From Streptomyces dangxiongensis (GTDB taxonomy: Bacteria > Actinomycetota > Actinomycetes > Streptomycetales > Streptomycetaceae): 64,000 nt of DNA. Under the pieces are notes generated by a model, which saw only the letters and a list, made by a program, of their open reading frames with translations, was not told where the DNA came from and ran no database searches. Made by a program: the position numbers and the translations under genes. This document shows, in pieces, positions 18,205-28,131 of the stretch. The stretch is taken from NCBI RefSeq assembly GCF_003675325.1, contig NZ_CP033073.1:4464001-4528000 (forward strand), given 5' to 3'. The stretch's first letter is position 1, and each line of letters begins with the position of its first letter.

Positions 18205-19062
18205 GTGGCGTCCAATGTCAATCCCACCGTCAGGCGGCGCCGGCTGGGCCAGGAGCTGCGCAGGCTCCGTGAGCTCAAGGGCATGACGGCCGAAGAGGTG
18301 GCGGAGCGGCTGCTCGTGTCGCAGTCGAAGATCAGCCGGCTGGAGAACGGCCGCCGGAGCATCAGTCAGCGCGACGTGCGCGATCTGTGCGGGGTGTACG
18401 AGGTCGAGGATCAGCGGATCGTCGACTCGCTGATGGAGATGGCCAGGGACTCGCGGCAGCAGGGGTGGTGGCACACCTTCGGGGACATCCCGTACAGCGT
18501 GTACATCGGCCTGGAGACCGACGCGGAGTCACTGCGGGTGTACGAACCCCAGTTGGTGACCGGCCTTTTGCAGACCCGGGCCTATGCCGGGGCGCTGGTG
18601 CAGGGGGCGTTGCCGGAGACGTCGACGGCGGAGATCGAGAAGCGCGTCGAGGTCCGGATGCGGCGACAGGAACGTATCACCGCCGAGAACAACCCGCTGC
18701 GGCTGTGGGTGGTGCTGGACGAGGCCGCCCTGCGCCGGGTCGTGGGCAGCAAGCTGGTGATGCGGGAACAGTTGGAGCACCTGATGGAGATGTCTCAGCT
18801 ACCGCACGTCACCGTGCAGGTGCTGCCCTTCGAGGTGGGCGCGCATCCGGGGCTCAACGGCCAGTACGCGATCCTGGAGTTCGCCGACGCGGCCGACTCC
18901 AGCGTGGTGTACCTGGAGGGCGTCACCAGCGACCTGTACCTGGAGAAGGCGCAGGACGCGCAGAAGTACGCCGTGATGTACGAACATCTGCGGGCACAGT
19001 CGCTCAATGTGGAAGCATCCCGGCAGTACATCGCGAATGTGGCGAAAGGGTACGCCGACTGA
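18205..19062 (+). CDS. XRE-family regulator with DUF5753 domain
   Basis: 285 residues. The helix-turn-helix is at about 12–65 (LGQELRRLRELKGMTAEEVAERL, SQSKISRLENGRRSI), followed by the DUF5753 ligand/partner domain (YEPQLVTGLLQTRAYAGAL, LRLWVVLDEAALRRVVGS, VQVLPFEVGAHPGLNG). These regulators are multiplied in Streptomyces and are usually paired with a DUF397 protein, as here. GTG 18205 has GGAGG ten bases upstream; the longer reading frame upstream is not protein-like. It likely autoregulates the pair and affects development or antibiotic production, but the targets are unknown. Confidence 0.9.
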   Translation: MASNVNPTVRRRRLGQELRRLRELKGMTAEEVAERLLVSQSKISRLENGRRSISQRDVRDLCGVYEVEDQRIVDSLMEMARDSRQQGWWHTFGDIPYSVYIGLETDAESLRVYEPQLVTGLLQTRAYAGALVQGALPETSTAEIEKRVEVRMRRQERITAENNPLRLWVVLDEAALRRVVGSKLVMREQLEHLMEMSQLPHVTVQVLPFEVGAHPGLNGQYAILEFADAADSSVVYLEGVTSDLYLEKAQDAQKYAVMYEHLRAQSLNVEASRQYIANVAKGYAD

Positions 19063-19251
19063 GCCGTTCCCGGTGAGGGCGCCGGATCGTACACCGCCGG
19101 TCCACTCCAGTGGAAGACACATCCGGAATATGCCATCCGGTCGAGTGAACGGCTCCTCCGGCGGCGGCAGTTGCCCGGTAGCGTCGATCACGCCAAGCAG
19201 CCGACATGGTTGGCGTGAACCGCACTACCGAAACTCGCAACAGGAGTGGAC

Positions 19252-19443
19252 ATGGCACTGATTCAGGGCGCTTCGGAGACGTGGATGAAGTCTTCCTATT
19301 CCGCGGGCAACGGCGCCTGCGTCGAGGTCAAGTCGCCCACCGCCGCCGAACTCGCCGTCCGTGACTCCAAGGACCTCCAGGGCCCGGTCCTGGCCTTCCC
19401 CGCGACCGCCTGGAACGCCTTCGTGGCCTCCGTCAAGGCGTGA
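19252..19443 (+). CDS. DUF397 protein, partner of the upstream XRE regulator
   Basis: 63 residues with the full DUF397 pattern: WMKSSYSAGNGACVEVKSP, VRDSKDLQGPVLAF and WNAFVASVKA. ATG 19252 follows AGGAG by five bases. DUF397 proteins bind and modulate a cognate XRE/DUF5753 regulator; the two genes here are 190 bases apart on the same strand. A hairpin ends the unit at 19571–19610. Confidence 0.92.
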   Translation: MALIQGASETWMKSSYSAGNGACVEVKSPTAAELAVRDSKDLQGPVLAFPATAWNAFVASVKA

Positions 19444-19570
19444 GGGGCTCTCCCTGACCCTGGCCCGACAACTCCACAGCACCACACGCATCGAGAGCAC
19501 GACAGCTCCACAGGCACGACAAGCAGCACGAGCACCACAAGTACAACGAGCAGCACAAGCATCACCGGAA

Positions 19571-19610
19571 GAGCCCTCTCGTCCAGTCGCCGTCCTAGCC
19601 GAGAGGGCTC
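19571..19610 (+). terminator. Hairpin terminator after the XRE/DUF397 pair
   Basis: Arms GAGCCCTCTCG (19571–19581) and CGAGAGGGCTC (19600–19610) pair perfectly over 11 bp. It lies between the convergent DUF397 and MerR genes and could serve both. Confidence 0.65.
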
Positions 19611-19657
19611 AGGCCCGCCCCACGCCCCCTACGGGGCGCAGCGGCCGGTGTGGAAGC

Positions 19658-20521
19658 TCATCTCCCCACTGAGCAGGTCACTGGGAAGGCGACGTCACAC
19701 ACCGGATCGTCGGCCCCCGCCGCCTCCCAGTCCGCGAAGTACACCTCGCGGCAGGGCCCCGCCGCCCGAAGCCCCTGCCCGGCCAGCCACTGCTCCACCG
19801 CCTCGAACGCGGCCAGGATCTGCGGATGTGCCACCTGCGCCTTGGTGATCCGGGTGTAGGCCAGCCGGATCGCCGGCTGCACCCGTACCCCCGCCTCCCA
19901 GGCCCGCCCGTGCCGCACGGCCCACGCCCGGGCCGCCGCTTCGTCCGCCACCGGCACACAGCACTCGGCCGGTCCGTCGCTCTCCATCGACACCTCGGAG
20001 TGGTAGACCACGAACGGCGCTCCGGTGACGCCCCCGCACTCCCGCGCAGCACCCTCCAGCCGCCCCAGCGACGCCCCGATCCAGGCCGGCAGCTCGTCCG
20101 CCAGCGTGTGCCGCGACTCGGTGACCAGCACCTGCTCCGGCACGTCCACGGTCTCGATCACGAACTTGTCGTACATCTCGGAGTTCCTCCCCGACAGCCG
20201 TCCACGGAGGTACTCGGCGAGGGTCCGCTGCCCGGCCAGCCGGGCCTCCACGTCCGCCCAGTAGGCGTCGAGCAGCTCGGCGGCCCGGGCGCCCTCGGCC
20301 CCGGCCACCTCGGCGATCCGGGCGAGCGGCATGTCCAGCCGCCGTAGCAGGGCCACCAGCCGCGCGTGCTCCACCTGGCCGGCGCGGTAGTAGCGGTAGC
20401 CGCTGACCTCGTCGACATGGGCCGGGGCCAGCAGGCCCAGCCGGTCGTACAACCGCAGCGCCTTGGCCGACAGCCGGGCCCGCGCGGCGAACGCGCCGAT
20501 GCTGAGCAGTTCCTCGTCCAC
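19658..20521 (-). CDS. MerR-family regulator with GyrI-like effector-binding domain
   Basis: 287 residues. The N-terminal winged helix is typical MerR (LLSIGAFAARARLSAKALRLYDRLGLL, VDEVSGYRYYRAGQVEHARLVALLRRLDM), then a coiled linker, then a GyrI/BmrR-like domain (ETVDVPEQVLVTESRHTLADELPAWIG to PCREVYFADWE). This architecture is that of BmrR-like multidrug or stress sensors. GTG 20521 is favoured by GAGGGGG eight bases upstream; 20542 is possible. The effector is unknown. The glutathione peroxidase gene lies upstream on the same strand. Confidence 0.85.
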   Translation of the reverse strand: MDEELLSIGAFAARARLSAKALRLYDRLGLLAPAHVDEVSGYRYYRAGQVEHARLVALLRRLDMPLARIAEVAGAEGARAAELLDAYWADVEARLAGQRTLAEYLRGRLSGRNSEMYDKFVIETVDVPEQVLVTESRHTLADELPAWIGASLGRLEGAARECGGVTGAPFVVYHSEVSMESDGPAECCVPVADEAAARAWAVRHGRAWEAGVRVQPAIRLAYTRITKAQVAHPQILAAFEAVEQWLAGQGLRAAGPCREVYFADWEAAGADDPVCDVAFPVTCSVGR

Positions 20522-20733
20522 GGCGCGGACCCCCTCGGTCACCGGCTCGCCGGCAGGACGCCCGAGCCGGTGCCGGGGGGCCCGAACACGCTCGGGCCTT
20601 CCGGCCGCCGCGCACTCGCACCCCCGTCACCGACGGGCCGCTACGGCTCCCTCACTCCTCCGTCACCGGGCGGTCCGTTCCGCCCGGCACGCAGGACGCT
20701 CGTCCTTGCCCCTGGGGCAAGGTCAAGCCGTGT

Positions 20734-21240
20734 TCAGCCGAGCTGCCCCTCGATCGCGGCGATGACCGCGTCCGACTCCGGCTCGGTCTGCGGCGAGAAC
20801 CGCGCGACGACCTGGCCGTCCCGCCCGATCAGGAACTTCTCGAAGTTCCAGCGGATGTCCCCGCTGTGCCCCTCGGCGTCGGCGAAGCCGACCAGCCGCT
20901 CGTACAGCGGGTGCCGGCCCGCGCCGTTCACCTCCACCTTCTCGGTCAGCGGAAAGGTCACGCCGTACGTCGCCGAGCAGAACTCCGCGATCTCCTCGGC
21001 GCTGCCGGGCTCCTGCCCGAGGAACTGGTTGCAGGGCACTCCCAGCACGGTGAACCCCTGCTCGGCGTACCGCTCCTGGAGCTTCTCCAGCCCGGTGTAC
21101 TGCGGGGTCAGCCCGCACTTCGAGGCCACGTTCACGATGAGCACGGCCTTGCCCGCGAACCGCCGCAGATCGGCGGAGCCACCCTGGAGGGCGCCGATCT
21201 GGACATCCAGCACGGAGCCGTTGTGGTCAGTAGTCGTCAT
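20734..21240 (-). CDS. Glutathione peroxidase family protein (thiol peroxidase)
   Basis: 168 residues. The catalytic tetrad is visible: Cys42 (VASKCGLTPQY), Gln72 (VPCNQF), Trp131 and Asn132 (IRWNFEKFL). Cysteine rather than selenocysteine is used. It reduces hydrogen and organic peroxides; actinobacteria mostly lack glutathione, so thioredoxin or mycothiol is the likelier electron donor. The full length and intact motifs indicate an active cytosolic enzyme. Confidence 0.93.
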   Translation of the reverse strand: MTTTDHNGSVLDVQIGALQGGSADLRRFAGKAVLIVNVASKCGLTPQYTGLEKLQERYAEQGFTVLGVPCNQFLGQEPGSAEEIAEFCSATYGVTFPLTEKVEVNGAGRHPLYERLVGFADAEGHSGDIRWNFEKFLIGRDGQVVARFSPQTEPESDAVIAAIEGQLG

Positions 21241-21261
21241 GGGCGGATGCTAGCCCCTGCG

Positions 21262-22110
21262 CTACGGCCGGCCCTCACCCTCCTGCGCCGGAGCGGGAGC
21301 GGAAGGACGCCGGTCCTCGGCCTGCCGGGGCACCCCGTGGTCGCCGTCGAGCTTCTTCGCGGCCCGGTCGAAGTACCGCAGCAGTTCCACCGGGAACGGC
21401 ATCACGAGCGTGGAGTTCTTCTCGGCGGCCACCTCGACGACGGTCTGCAACAGCCGGAGCTGCATCGCCTCGGGGGTGTCCGACATGATCCGGGACGCGT
21501 TGGCGAGCTGCTGCGCGGCCTGGAACTCGCCGTCCGCGGTGATGACCCTGGCCCGCCGTTCCCGCTCGGCCTCGGCCTGCCGCGACATGGACCGCTTGAG
21601 TGACTCCGGTAGCTGTACGTCCTTGATCTCGACCCGGTCGATGTGGACACCCCACCCGGCGGCCGGGCTGTCGATCATCAGCGCGAGCCCTTCGTGCAGC
21701 CGCTCCCGGTCACTGAGCAGGTCGTCCAGGTCGCTCTTGCCGATGATGGACCGCAGGGAGGACTGGGCGACCTGCCCGACCGCGAAGACGTAGTCCTGCA
21801 CCTCGATGGCCGCGCGCACCGGGTCGGTGACCCGGAAGTAGACGACGGCGTCGACCTTCACCGACACGTTGTCCCGGGTGATGCCCTCCTGTGTCGGCAC
21901 GGGCATGGTCACGATCTGCACGTTCACCTTGCGCATCCGGTCGGCGAACGGGATCAGGAAGGTGATGCCCGGCTGCCGGTGGCTCGGCAGCGCCTTCCCC
22001 CAGCGGAACACGACCCCGCGCTCCACCTGGTTGACGACCCGCATCCCGGCCTTCAACACGAGCAGCAGAACCCCGACCACGACCACCACTGCCACGACGG
22101 TGCCTTCCAC
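21262..22110 (-). CDS. Slipin-like SPFH/band 7 membrane protein
   Basis: 282 residues. One N-terminal membrane anchor (VVAVVVVVGVLLLVLKAG) is followed by an SPFH domain with the slipin marks VVNQVERGVVFRWGK, PGITFLIPFADRMRKV and DNVSVKVDAVVYFRVTDP, then a coiled stretch (RSMSRQAEAERERRARVI). Slipins form oligomers that scaffold membrane microdomains. The last 30 residues are polar and Pro-rich. A flotillin/NfeD pair lies 1.7 kb away on the same strand, beyond the dehydrogenase gene. Confidence 0.9.
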   Translation of the reverse strand: MEGTVVAVVVVVGVLLLVLKAGMRVVNQVERGVVFRWGKALPSHRQPGITFLIPFADRMRKVNVQIVTMPVPTQEGITRDNVSVKVDAVVYFRVTDPVRAAIEVQDYVFAVGQVAQSSLRSIIGKSDLDDLLSDRERLHEGLALMIDSPAAGWGVHIDRVEIKDVQLPESLKRSMSRQAEAERERRARVITADGEFQAAQQLANASRIMSDTPEAMQLRLLQTVVEVAAEKNSTLVMPFPVELLRYFDRAAKKLDGDHGVPRQAEDRRPSAPAPAQEGEGRP

Positions 22111-22224
22111 GGCACTCCCCTCTCCGACGCGATCCGGACAACGGGGAGGACACCGCGACGGGGGCCGGCGGATCCGGCCCCGGCGTCAGGGAAACGTAAA
22201 GAACGCCGGCCTGGACACGCCGGG

Positions 22225-22413
22225 TCAGGTGGGGGGTGTGTCGTCCGGCTGGGTGTCCGCGAACTCCCACCAGGCCAGCGGCAGCCAGTCTCCGTCGACG
22301 AAGCCGTCGACGGACCCTCCGGTGCCCCGTATGGTCACCGGGGTCCCTTCCGGATAACTGGTGCCGGACAGCCCTGACACCGGGACGAGCAACTTGCCGA
22401 GACGTCGTGTCAA
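22225..22413 (-). CDS. Small acidic hypothetical protein
   Basis: 62 residues if read from TTG 22413, which has AGAGAGGA upstream; an ATG at 22470 would add 19 residues. The sequence, including LGKLLVPVSGLSGTSYPEGT, VTIRGTGGSVDG and WLPLAWWEFADTQPDD, has protein-like composition and ends acidic. I recognise no family. It may belong to the minus-strand unit containing the slipin gene. Confidence 0.45.
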   Translation of the reverse strand: MTRRLGKLLVPVSGLSGTSYPEGTPVTIRGTGGSVDGFVDGDWLPLAWWEFADTQPDDTPPT

Positions 22414-22628
22414 GGTTCTCGATCCTCTCTGAACTGTACGGAAATAGGACTTCGCAGCCCTTAGATGCAAATCGTCTCATCATGCGCCAGTCTGGAATAT
22501 GAGGAAACGCACAGAAGGCCGGTCGAGCTGCGTGGATCAAGGCCCGTTTCCTCGATGGACAGCGGGGTCTCTCCGGCTGCCGTTCCCGTACGTGATCGAG
22601 CAAACACACTAGGTGGAGGTGCTCGACA

Positions 22629-23768
<1,140 letters not shown>

Positions 23769-23854
23769 ACGCCCCGCGAGCACCCGGCTCGCCGCGGGCC
23801 GGAACCGGGGCCGCCTGTCCAGGCGGCCCCGACGGGTCGTCCCCGGGAACTCCC

Positions 23855-25039
23855 TCAGTCGAGGTCCACCGGACCGTCCTTCGGCTTCTGCTCCTTGCCG
23901 GCGGCCAGTCGGAGCAGGCCGCTGTCCTCGCTCCTCTCGGGCCGGCGACCGTCGGAGTCCTGACCGTTCAGGTTCTGCCGGACGGAGTCGAGGATCGTCA
24001 GCCCCTGGGACACCAGACCGGCGGCGATCTCGCCGAGGCCGTCCGCGCCGTTGAGGACGTTGACGTTGGCGCCGGCGAGGCCACCGGCGGCCTCCTTGAC
24101 GATCTGCGGGAGCTGGTCGATCAGCATCCGGTCGAGCGCGACCCGGTCGTAGGAGGCCGCCGCCTCTGCCTGGATCTTCATCCGCTGCGCCTCGGCGGCC
24201 GCGAGAATCCTGACCCGCTCGGCCTCAGCCTCGGCGGGCTTCACGATCTCGGCCACCAACTGCTGCTGACGCAGCTTGGCCTGTCGCTGGGCCAGCTCCG
24301 TCTGTGCGGCGAGCACCTCCTGCTGGGCGTCCGCCTGCGCCAGCGGTCCGGCCTGCGCGGCCTTGGCCTGGGCGCGGTCCACCTCGGCCGAGTACTCGGC
24401 CCTGACGATGGCGGTCTGCCGGGCGTACTCGGCCTGCTCACGGGCCGCCGCCTGTTCCGCCTGGGCCGCGGCCTGGGTGGCCTGCGCCTGGGCGATCTGG
24501 GCCTGCCGCTGGATGGCCGCCTTGTGCGGCGCGGACATCGCGTCGATGTAGCCGGTGTCGCCGTCGTCGATCGACTGGATCTGAAGGGAGTCGACGGTCA
24601 GACCGATCTTCGCCATCTCGGTCTTGGAGGTGTCCAGGACCTCCGCGGCGAGCTTCTGCCGCTCGGTGACGATCTCCTCGACCGTCATCGAACCGATGAT
24701 GGCCCGCAGGTGACCGGCGAAGATCCGGCCGGTGAGCACCGACATCTGCTCCTGGTCGGAGAGGAACCGCTGGCCCGCGTTGATGATGCTCTCGTGATCG
24801 TTGCCGACCTTGAAGGCGATGACCGCGCGGACGTGCAACGCGATGCCCTGCCTGGTCACACACGTCTCGGTGACCTCGGACTCACACATGGACAGGGTGA
24901 GGAAACGGACCTTGCGGAAGACCGGGAGCACGAACTTGCCGTGCCCGGTGACCACTCGAAACGGCGCGCCCCCCAGGCCCCGCCTGCCTCCCGAGATCAA
25001 CATCGCCTCGTCGGGGGCGGGAACGCGGTATCCGAACAT
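23855..25039 (-). CDS. Flotillin-family SPFH protein
   Basis: 394 residues. The N-terminus MFGYRVPAPDEAMLISGG and the SPFH domain (VTETCVTRQGIALHVRAVIAFKVG, RAIIGSMTVEEIV) are flotillin-type. A long Ala/Gln/Glu coiled coil from about 190 to 300 follows (repeated QAxAQAEQAAAREQAEYA pattern). Flotillins organise membrane microdomains. The NfeD-like gene ends 11 bases upstream, and the pair is the usual floA/nfeD arrangement. ATG 25039 starts directly at the conserved N-terminus. Confidence 0.92.
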   Translation of the reverse strand: MFGYRVPAPDEAMLISGGRRGLGGAPFRVVTGHGKFVLPVFRKVRFLTLSMCESEVTETCVTRQGIALHVRAVIAFKVGNDHESIINAGQRFLSDQEQMSVLTGRIFAGHLRAIIGSMTVEEIVTERQKLAAEVLDTSKTEMAKIGLTVDSLQIQSIDDGDTGYIDAMSAPHKAAIQRQAQIAQAQATQAAAQAEQAAAREQAEYARQTAIVRAEYSAEVDRAQAKAAQAGPLAQADAQQEVLAAQTELAQRQAKLRQQQLVAEIVKPAEAEAERVRILAAAEAQRMKIQAEAAASYDRVALDRMLIDQLPQIVKEAAGGLAGANVNVLNGADGLGEIAAGLVSQGLTILDSVRQNLNGQDSDGRRPERSEDSGLLRLAAGKEQKPKDGPVDLD

Positions 25040-25050
25040 GCCTGTACTCC

Positions 25051-25302
25051 TCAGTCGGCGTCGGCGGTGTCCTCGCCGAGCGCGTCCAATGGATCCACCC
25101 ACTCGATGACACCGACCTCACGGCATCCACGCGATTCGATCACGAGCACCGTCGCGCCCGCGGACAGGGGGTTCTCCGACCAGGCGAGGAAGGTCTCGGA
25201 GCCGCCTCTGACCCGTACCAGGATCTCGCCGGGGCCCGCGGATCCGCGAGTTCCGATGAGTACCTTCCCTGTGCAGCCGATCACGGCCTCGTCCTGCGGC
25301 AT
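25051..25302 (-). CDS. NfeD-like OB-fold protein, flotillin partner
   Basis: 83 residues starting MPQDEAVIGCTGKVLIGTRG. The pattern IGTRGSAGPGEILVRVRGG followed by AGATVLVIESRGCREVGVIEW is the five-strand OB fold of soluble NfeD C-terminal domains. The membrane segments of full NfeD are absent. GAGGAGGA precedes ATG 25302. Its stop lies 11 bases before the flotillin start, so the two are probably co-transcribed and interact. Confidence 0.82.
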   Translation of the reverse strand: MPQDEAVIGCTGKVLIGTRGSAGPGEILVRVRGGSETFLAWSENPLSAGATVLVIESRGCREVGVIEWVDPLDALGEDTADAD

Positions 25303-26040
25303 CACCGGCTGTCCTCCTCGTCCTGGCCCCATGTGATTCCGACGATAGCCCCAGCCCGGCCGGGACCCAACGGCCAGAAGGCCACGCTCTGCACCGCCGA
25401 CGCCCCGCAGCGGAACCCCGGGGCCGAGCCGGAGCCGCGGGGCCATGCCGGTGCCGGGTCCGACGTGACCGAGACGCCCACTCACGTCTCCGTCGTCCCC
25501 CTCGTCCCCGTCGTCAGGGGCGGACCGCCGCGGTCCGGGCCGCCACCCGGTCGGCCGACCCGGCGCGCGTCGTCCCAGCGTCCCGGGAGGGCATCGCGTC
25601 CCAGGAGGGCATCCCAGGTATCCATGTTTCCGCAGGTCAGATGGGGTGGGATGGTTCCACCGTCGCAGGTGTGGCGGCAGCTCTTGTGTGGCTCCCCGGC
25701 GTCCTCGAAGCTCTGGGTGTCGCACCGGCCGAGGCAGAACGACCGCCCCGGGAAGCAGCGCGGCAACGACACCCACCCTGCGCCTGAGTACCGGGACAGC
25801 TCTGTGCCCGCGTACCCGAGGCGCGGCGTTCGGCACCCCGCGGCGCCCGTCGCCACACGACGGCCCCGGGGGGCGAAGACACCGGGCCGACTCCTGTCCG
25901 ATCGGGCAGTCGGGCCGTCCAGTCCTCGAACCGGTCGGACGCGGACGGGGTGGCGACAGACCGGCGGACGCCTCCGGCACCAGATCCGGAACCGGCCGCG
26001 AGCAACCACATACGAATCAGAGAGACGAAGGAAGACACAC
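25303..26040. other. 738-base region without a recognisable gene
   Basis: No reading frame here has protein-like composition. There is a short tandem pair, GGAGGGCATCGCGTCCCA repeated imperfectly near 25580–25615. The right part should contain the promoter of the secreted protein at 26041, whose ribosome binding site GAAGGAAG lies just before it. I see no RNA gene. Confidence 0.4.
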
Positions 26041-26565
26041 ATGAACAAGAAGCCCCTCGCACACCGTCGTCCGGGCCGCCGCGCGGCCGTCGCCGTCGGC
26101 CTCGCCCTGGCTGTCGGACTCGGTGTGTCGGCACAGGTGCCGGCCCAGGCGTCCGTCCATGCCCCCGCGAAGGTGTCCACCGCCGCACCGCAGTCGGTCA
26201 ACGGCACGTCCGGCCAGGCGGTGACCCGGGTCGCTGACTTCTACGGCGCGTACATCGACGCGAAGGGCGACTACACGGACCCCGACAGCACGCTGGCCAC
26301 GGCGCTCCGCAAGCACTACCTGACGCCCGACTTCGCCAAGCGGCTGACGGCCTGGGAGGAGAAGAACGAGGCGGACGGCGTCCTGCGGGCCCAGAACGTC
26401 CCGGCGCACTGGACGGTGACCGACAACGGCGCCGTGGGCAACGGCCACGAGGTCATCGTCACCCTGACCTACGGCAGCGGGGAGACGACGCAGAAGACCA
26501 AGCTCTTCGTGCTGTTGGAGCGGTACGACCACATCGCCGACATCAGCACTACGAGCAACCGCTGA
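26041..26565 (+). CDS. Secreted protein, possibly DUF3828-like
   Basis: 174 residues. A classical Sec signal peptide comes first: basic RRPGRRAAV, hydrophobic AVGLALAVGLGVSA and a cleavage site near PAQAS. The mature part (VTRVADFYGAYIDAKGDYT, LRKHYLTPDFAKRLTAWEE, WTVTDNGAVGNGHEVIVTLTYG) resembles the DUF3828 group of small secreted or periplasmic proteins. No enzymatic residues can be named. A perfect hairpin downstream (26728–26760) probably ends transcription. Confidence 0.7.
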   Translation: MNKKPLAHRRPGRRAAVAVGLALAVGLGVSAQVPAQASVHAPAKVSTAAPQSVNGTSGQAVTRVADFYGAYIDAKGDYTDPDSTLATALRKHYLTPDFAKRLTAWEEKNEADGVLRAQNVPAHWTVTDNGAVGNGHEVIVTLTYGSGETTQKTKLFVLLERYDHIADISTTSNR

Positions 26566-26727
26566 CGGCGGAGCACGGAGAGACCCACCGCCTACTCGGA
26601 CGCGTCCTGGGGTGATCGGCGTCCGGGGTCGTACGCCACGGTGAACGCCGGAACGGTGGCGCGGATGTGTGGGGCGCGGCCGTCAGACGCCGACCGGCGG
26701 TGAGCGGAAAGTGAGCCGGACGAGCCC

Positions 26728-26760
26728 GAGGGGTCCGACCACGCCATGGTCGGACCCCTC
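26728..26760. terminator. Perfect 14-bp stem terminator
   Basis: Arms GAGGGGTCCGACCA (26728–26741) and TGGTCGGACCCCTC (26747–26760) enclose a 5-base loop. The stem is perfect. It lies downstream of the secreted-protein gene and beyond the end of the convergent fasciclin gene. Confidence 0.8.
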
Positions 26761-26826
26761 GAACGTGTTCGCTCCCTGGCCCTTTGCACCCGTTGTGCTG
26801 GACGTCACGCACAGTAGCCTCAGGCC

Positions 26827-26970
26827 ATGCCCGAACCCTCGGTGGCACATTTCTACGACGAGTACCGTCTACTGGGCGCTCGGCCAGGACCGGCTGGCCG
26901 GCCTCGTGACTGCCGCCGGGTTCGTGGACGCCGAGTGGCGTATGCCGCACGAAACGGGTTGGGAGTCAGG
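26827..26970 (+). pseudogene. Remnant of a class I SAM methyltransferase
   Basis: Two fragments in different frames are joined. ATG 26827 begins MPEPSVAHFYDEYR, like the N-terminus of many Streptomyces methyltransferases. A second frame then reads YWALGQDRLAGLVTAAGFVDAEW and ends RMPHETGW, like their C-terminus. The SAM-binding core is missing, so an internal deletion of several hundred bases plus a frame change is the simplest explanation. It cannot be functional. Confidence 0.6.
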
Positions 26971-27544
26971 ACGGGGGCTGGAGAACCGCGTCAATGACGT
27001 AGATGGTGGCGTTCGCGGCCTGGATGTTCCCGCAGACGATGTTCGCCTTGCCGTTCACCTTGAAGTCGGTGCCCGAGCCGGATGTGGTCAGTTTGCCGCC
27101 TTCGACCGTCGTGAAGGAACCCTTGGAGAGTTCGTCCGGGGTGATCTGCTTATCCACCACGTGGTAGGTGAGCACCTTCTTAAGCTGCCCCTGATTGCCG
27201 AGCAGCGAGGCAAGCTGCGACGCGGTCACCTTCTGGAACGCCTGTTGGTTGGGAGCGAAGACGGTGATGTGCGGTTTTCCGTCGAGGGTGTCGCTGAGCC
27301 GCGCTCTGACCAGGGCTGAGACGAGCTGGCTGAGCTGTGGATAGGCGGCCGCGGCCTCCACGACCTTGTCCTTGGCCGTGTCGGCCTTCTGGGAGAGCGC
27401 CGAACAGCCGGAACCGAACGTCCCCGACGGGCTCGGAGACGCATCCCGCGCGTGGCTCTGCGACGCCGGAACTCCGAGCGCGAGCGGGATGGCGACCACA
27501 GCCGCCGCGGCGGCCTTTGCTGTACGCATGCGGGTGAACCTCAT
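26966..27544 (-). CDS. Secreted fasciclin (FAS1) domain protein
   Basis: 192 residues: signal peptide (RMRTAKAAAAAVVAIPLALGV, cleavage near SHA), short linker, then one FAS1 domain with the two hallmark motifs HITVFAPNQQAF and LTYHVV, ending NATIYVIDAVLQPP. FAS1 domains are adhesion or ligand-binding modules at the cell surface. ATG 27544 has GGAGGGAG upstream. There is no anchor, so it should be released or held by the wall. Confidence 0.88.
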   Translation of the reverse strand: MRFTRMRTAKAAAAAVVAIPLALGVPASQSHARDASPSPSGTFGSGCSALSQKADTAKDKVVEAAAAYPQLSQLVSALVRARLSDTLDGKPHITVFAPNQQAFQKVTASQLASLLGNQGQLKKVLTYHVVDKQITPDELSKGSFTTVEGGKLTTSGSGTDFKVNGKANIVCGNIQAANATIYVIDAVLQPPS

Positions 27545-27952
27545 CGCAACTCCCTCCGGGGCGTGAACACTGCGAAGGCTGGGACTGCGGTGGACTGCGG
27601 AAGTCTTCGTCTCCGCTGACGGCGGCGGGGGCGGCTGCTGCACCCGAACTCGGGGCCGACATCACCCGGCCACCCAGCGAGCGTATCCAGCAGGCGCTGA
27701 TGACCGCATCTCGAAGCCGGGACACGGCACCCCCGGCCCCGCCGGCCTCGACCTGCGCGGGCTCGCCGAGTTGCCGACGCCTGACGGCCACGCGTCCCGC
27801 AGCTCTGCGACGGCGGTGTCCATGAGAGCGCGGCATGGCCTCGTCTCCGTGGAACTCTTCGGCCAGGGCCGCCGGGCCACGGGATCCAGTGCGCTGAATC
27901 ACTCATCGGTGAAGTGGACCGGCAGACGCGGTGAGTTGCACGACACGAGCGC
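27545..27952. other. Region between the fasciclin gene and the IS element, no clear gene
   Basis: Reading frames on both strands are Arg/Ala/Ser-rich and look like random high-GC translation. A plus-strand frame ending TAG at 27954–27956 (…WTGRRGELHDTSA) might be the end of a decayed gene, but I recognise nothing in it. The fasciclin promoter must be at the left end. Confidence 0.35.
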
Positions 27953-27956
27953 CTAG

Positions 27957-27972
27957 TACTGCAGCCGCAGTT
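27957..27972 (+). repeat. Left terminal inverted repeat of the IS
   Basis: TACTGCAGCCGCAGTT, preceded by the CTAG duplication. It matches the right end exactly over 16 bases. Confidence 0.92.
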
Positions 27973-28131
27973 ACGGGGGTCGGTGGCCTCGTCGGCGGTA
28001 GTGGCTGAGGCGGGCGCGGTGTTGATGACGGCGTCGCCAGTATGACCAGTGCAGGATATGACCGGCTTCGTGCCGGACGGCGTGGGTGAATCTGCTCAGC
28101 AGGCGGCGGATCTCGTTCACGCTCAGTCGGA

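Noticed and set aside
27180..27902. Minus-strand frames upstream of the fasciclin gene
   Set aside because: They overlap the fasciclin gene in another frame and look like random high-GC translation.
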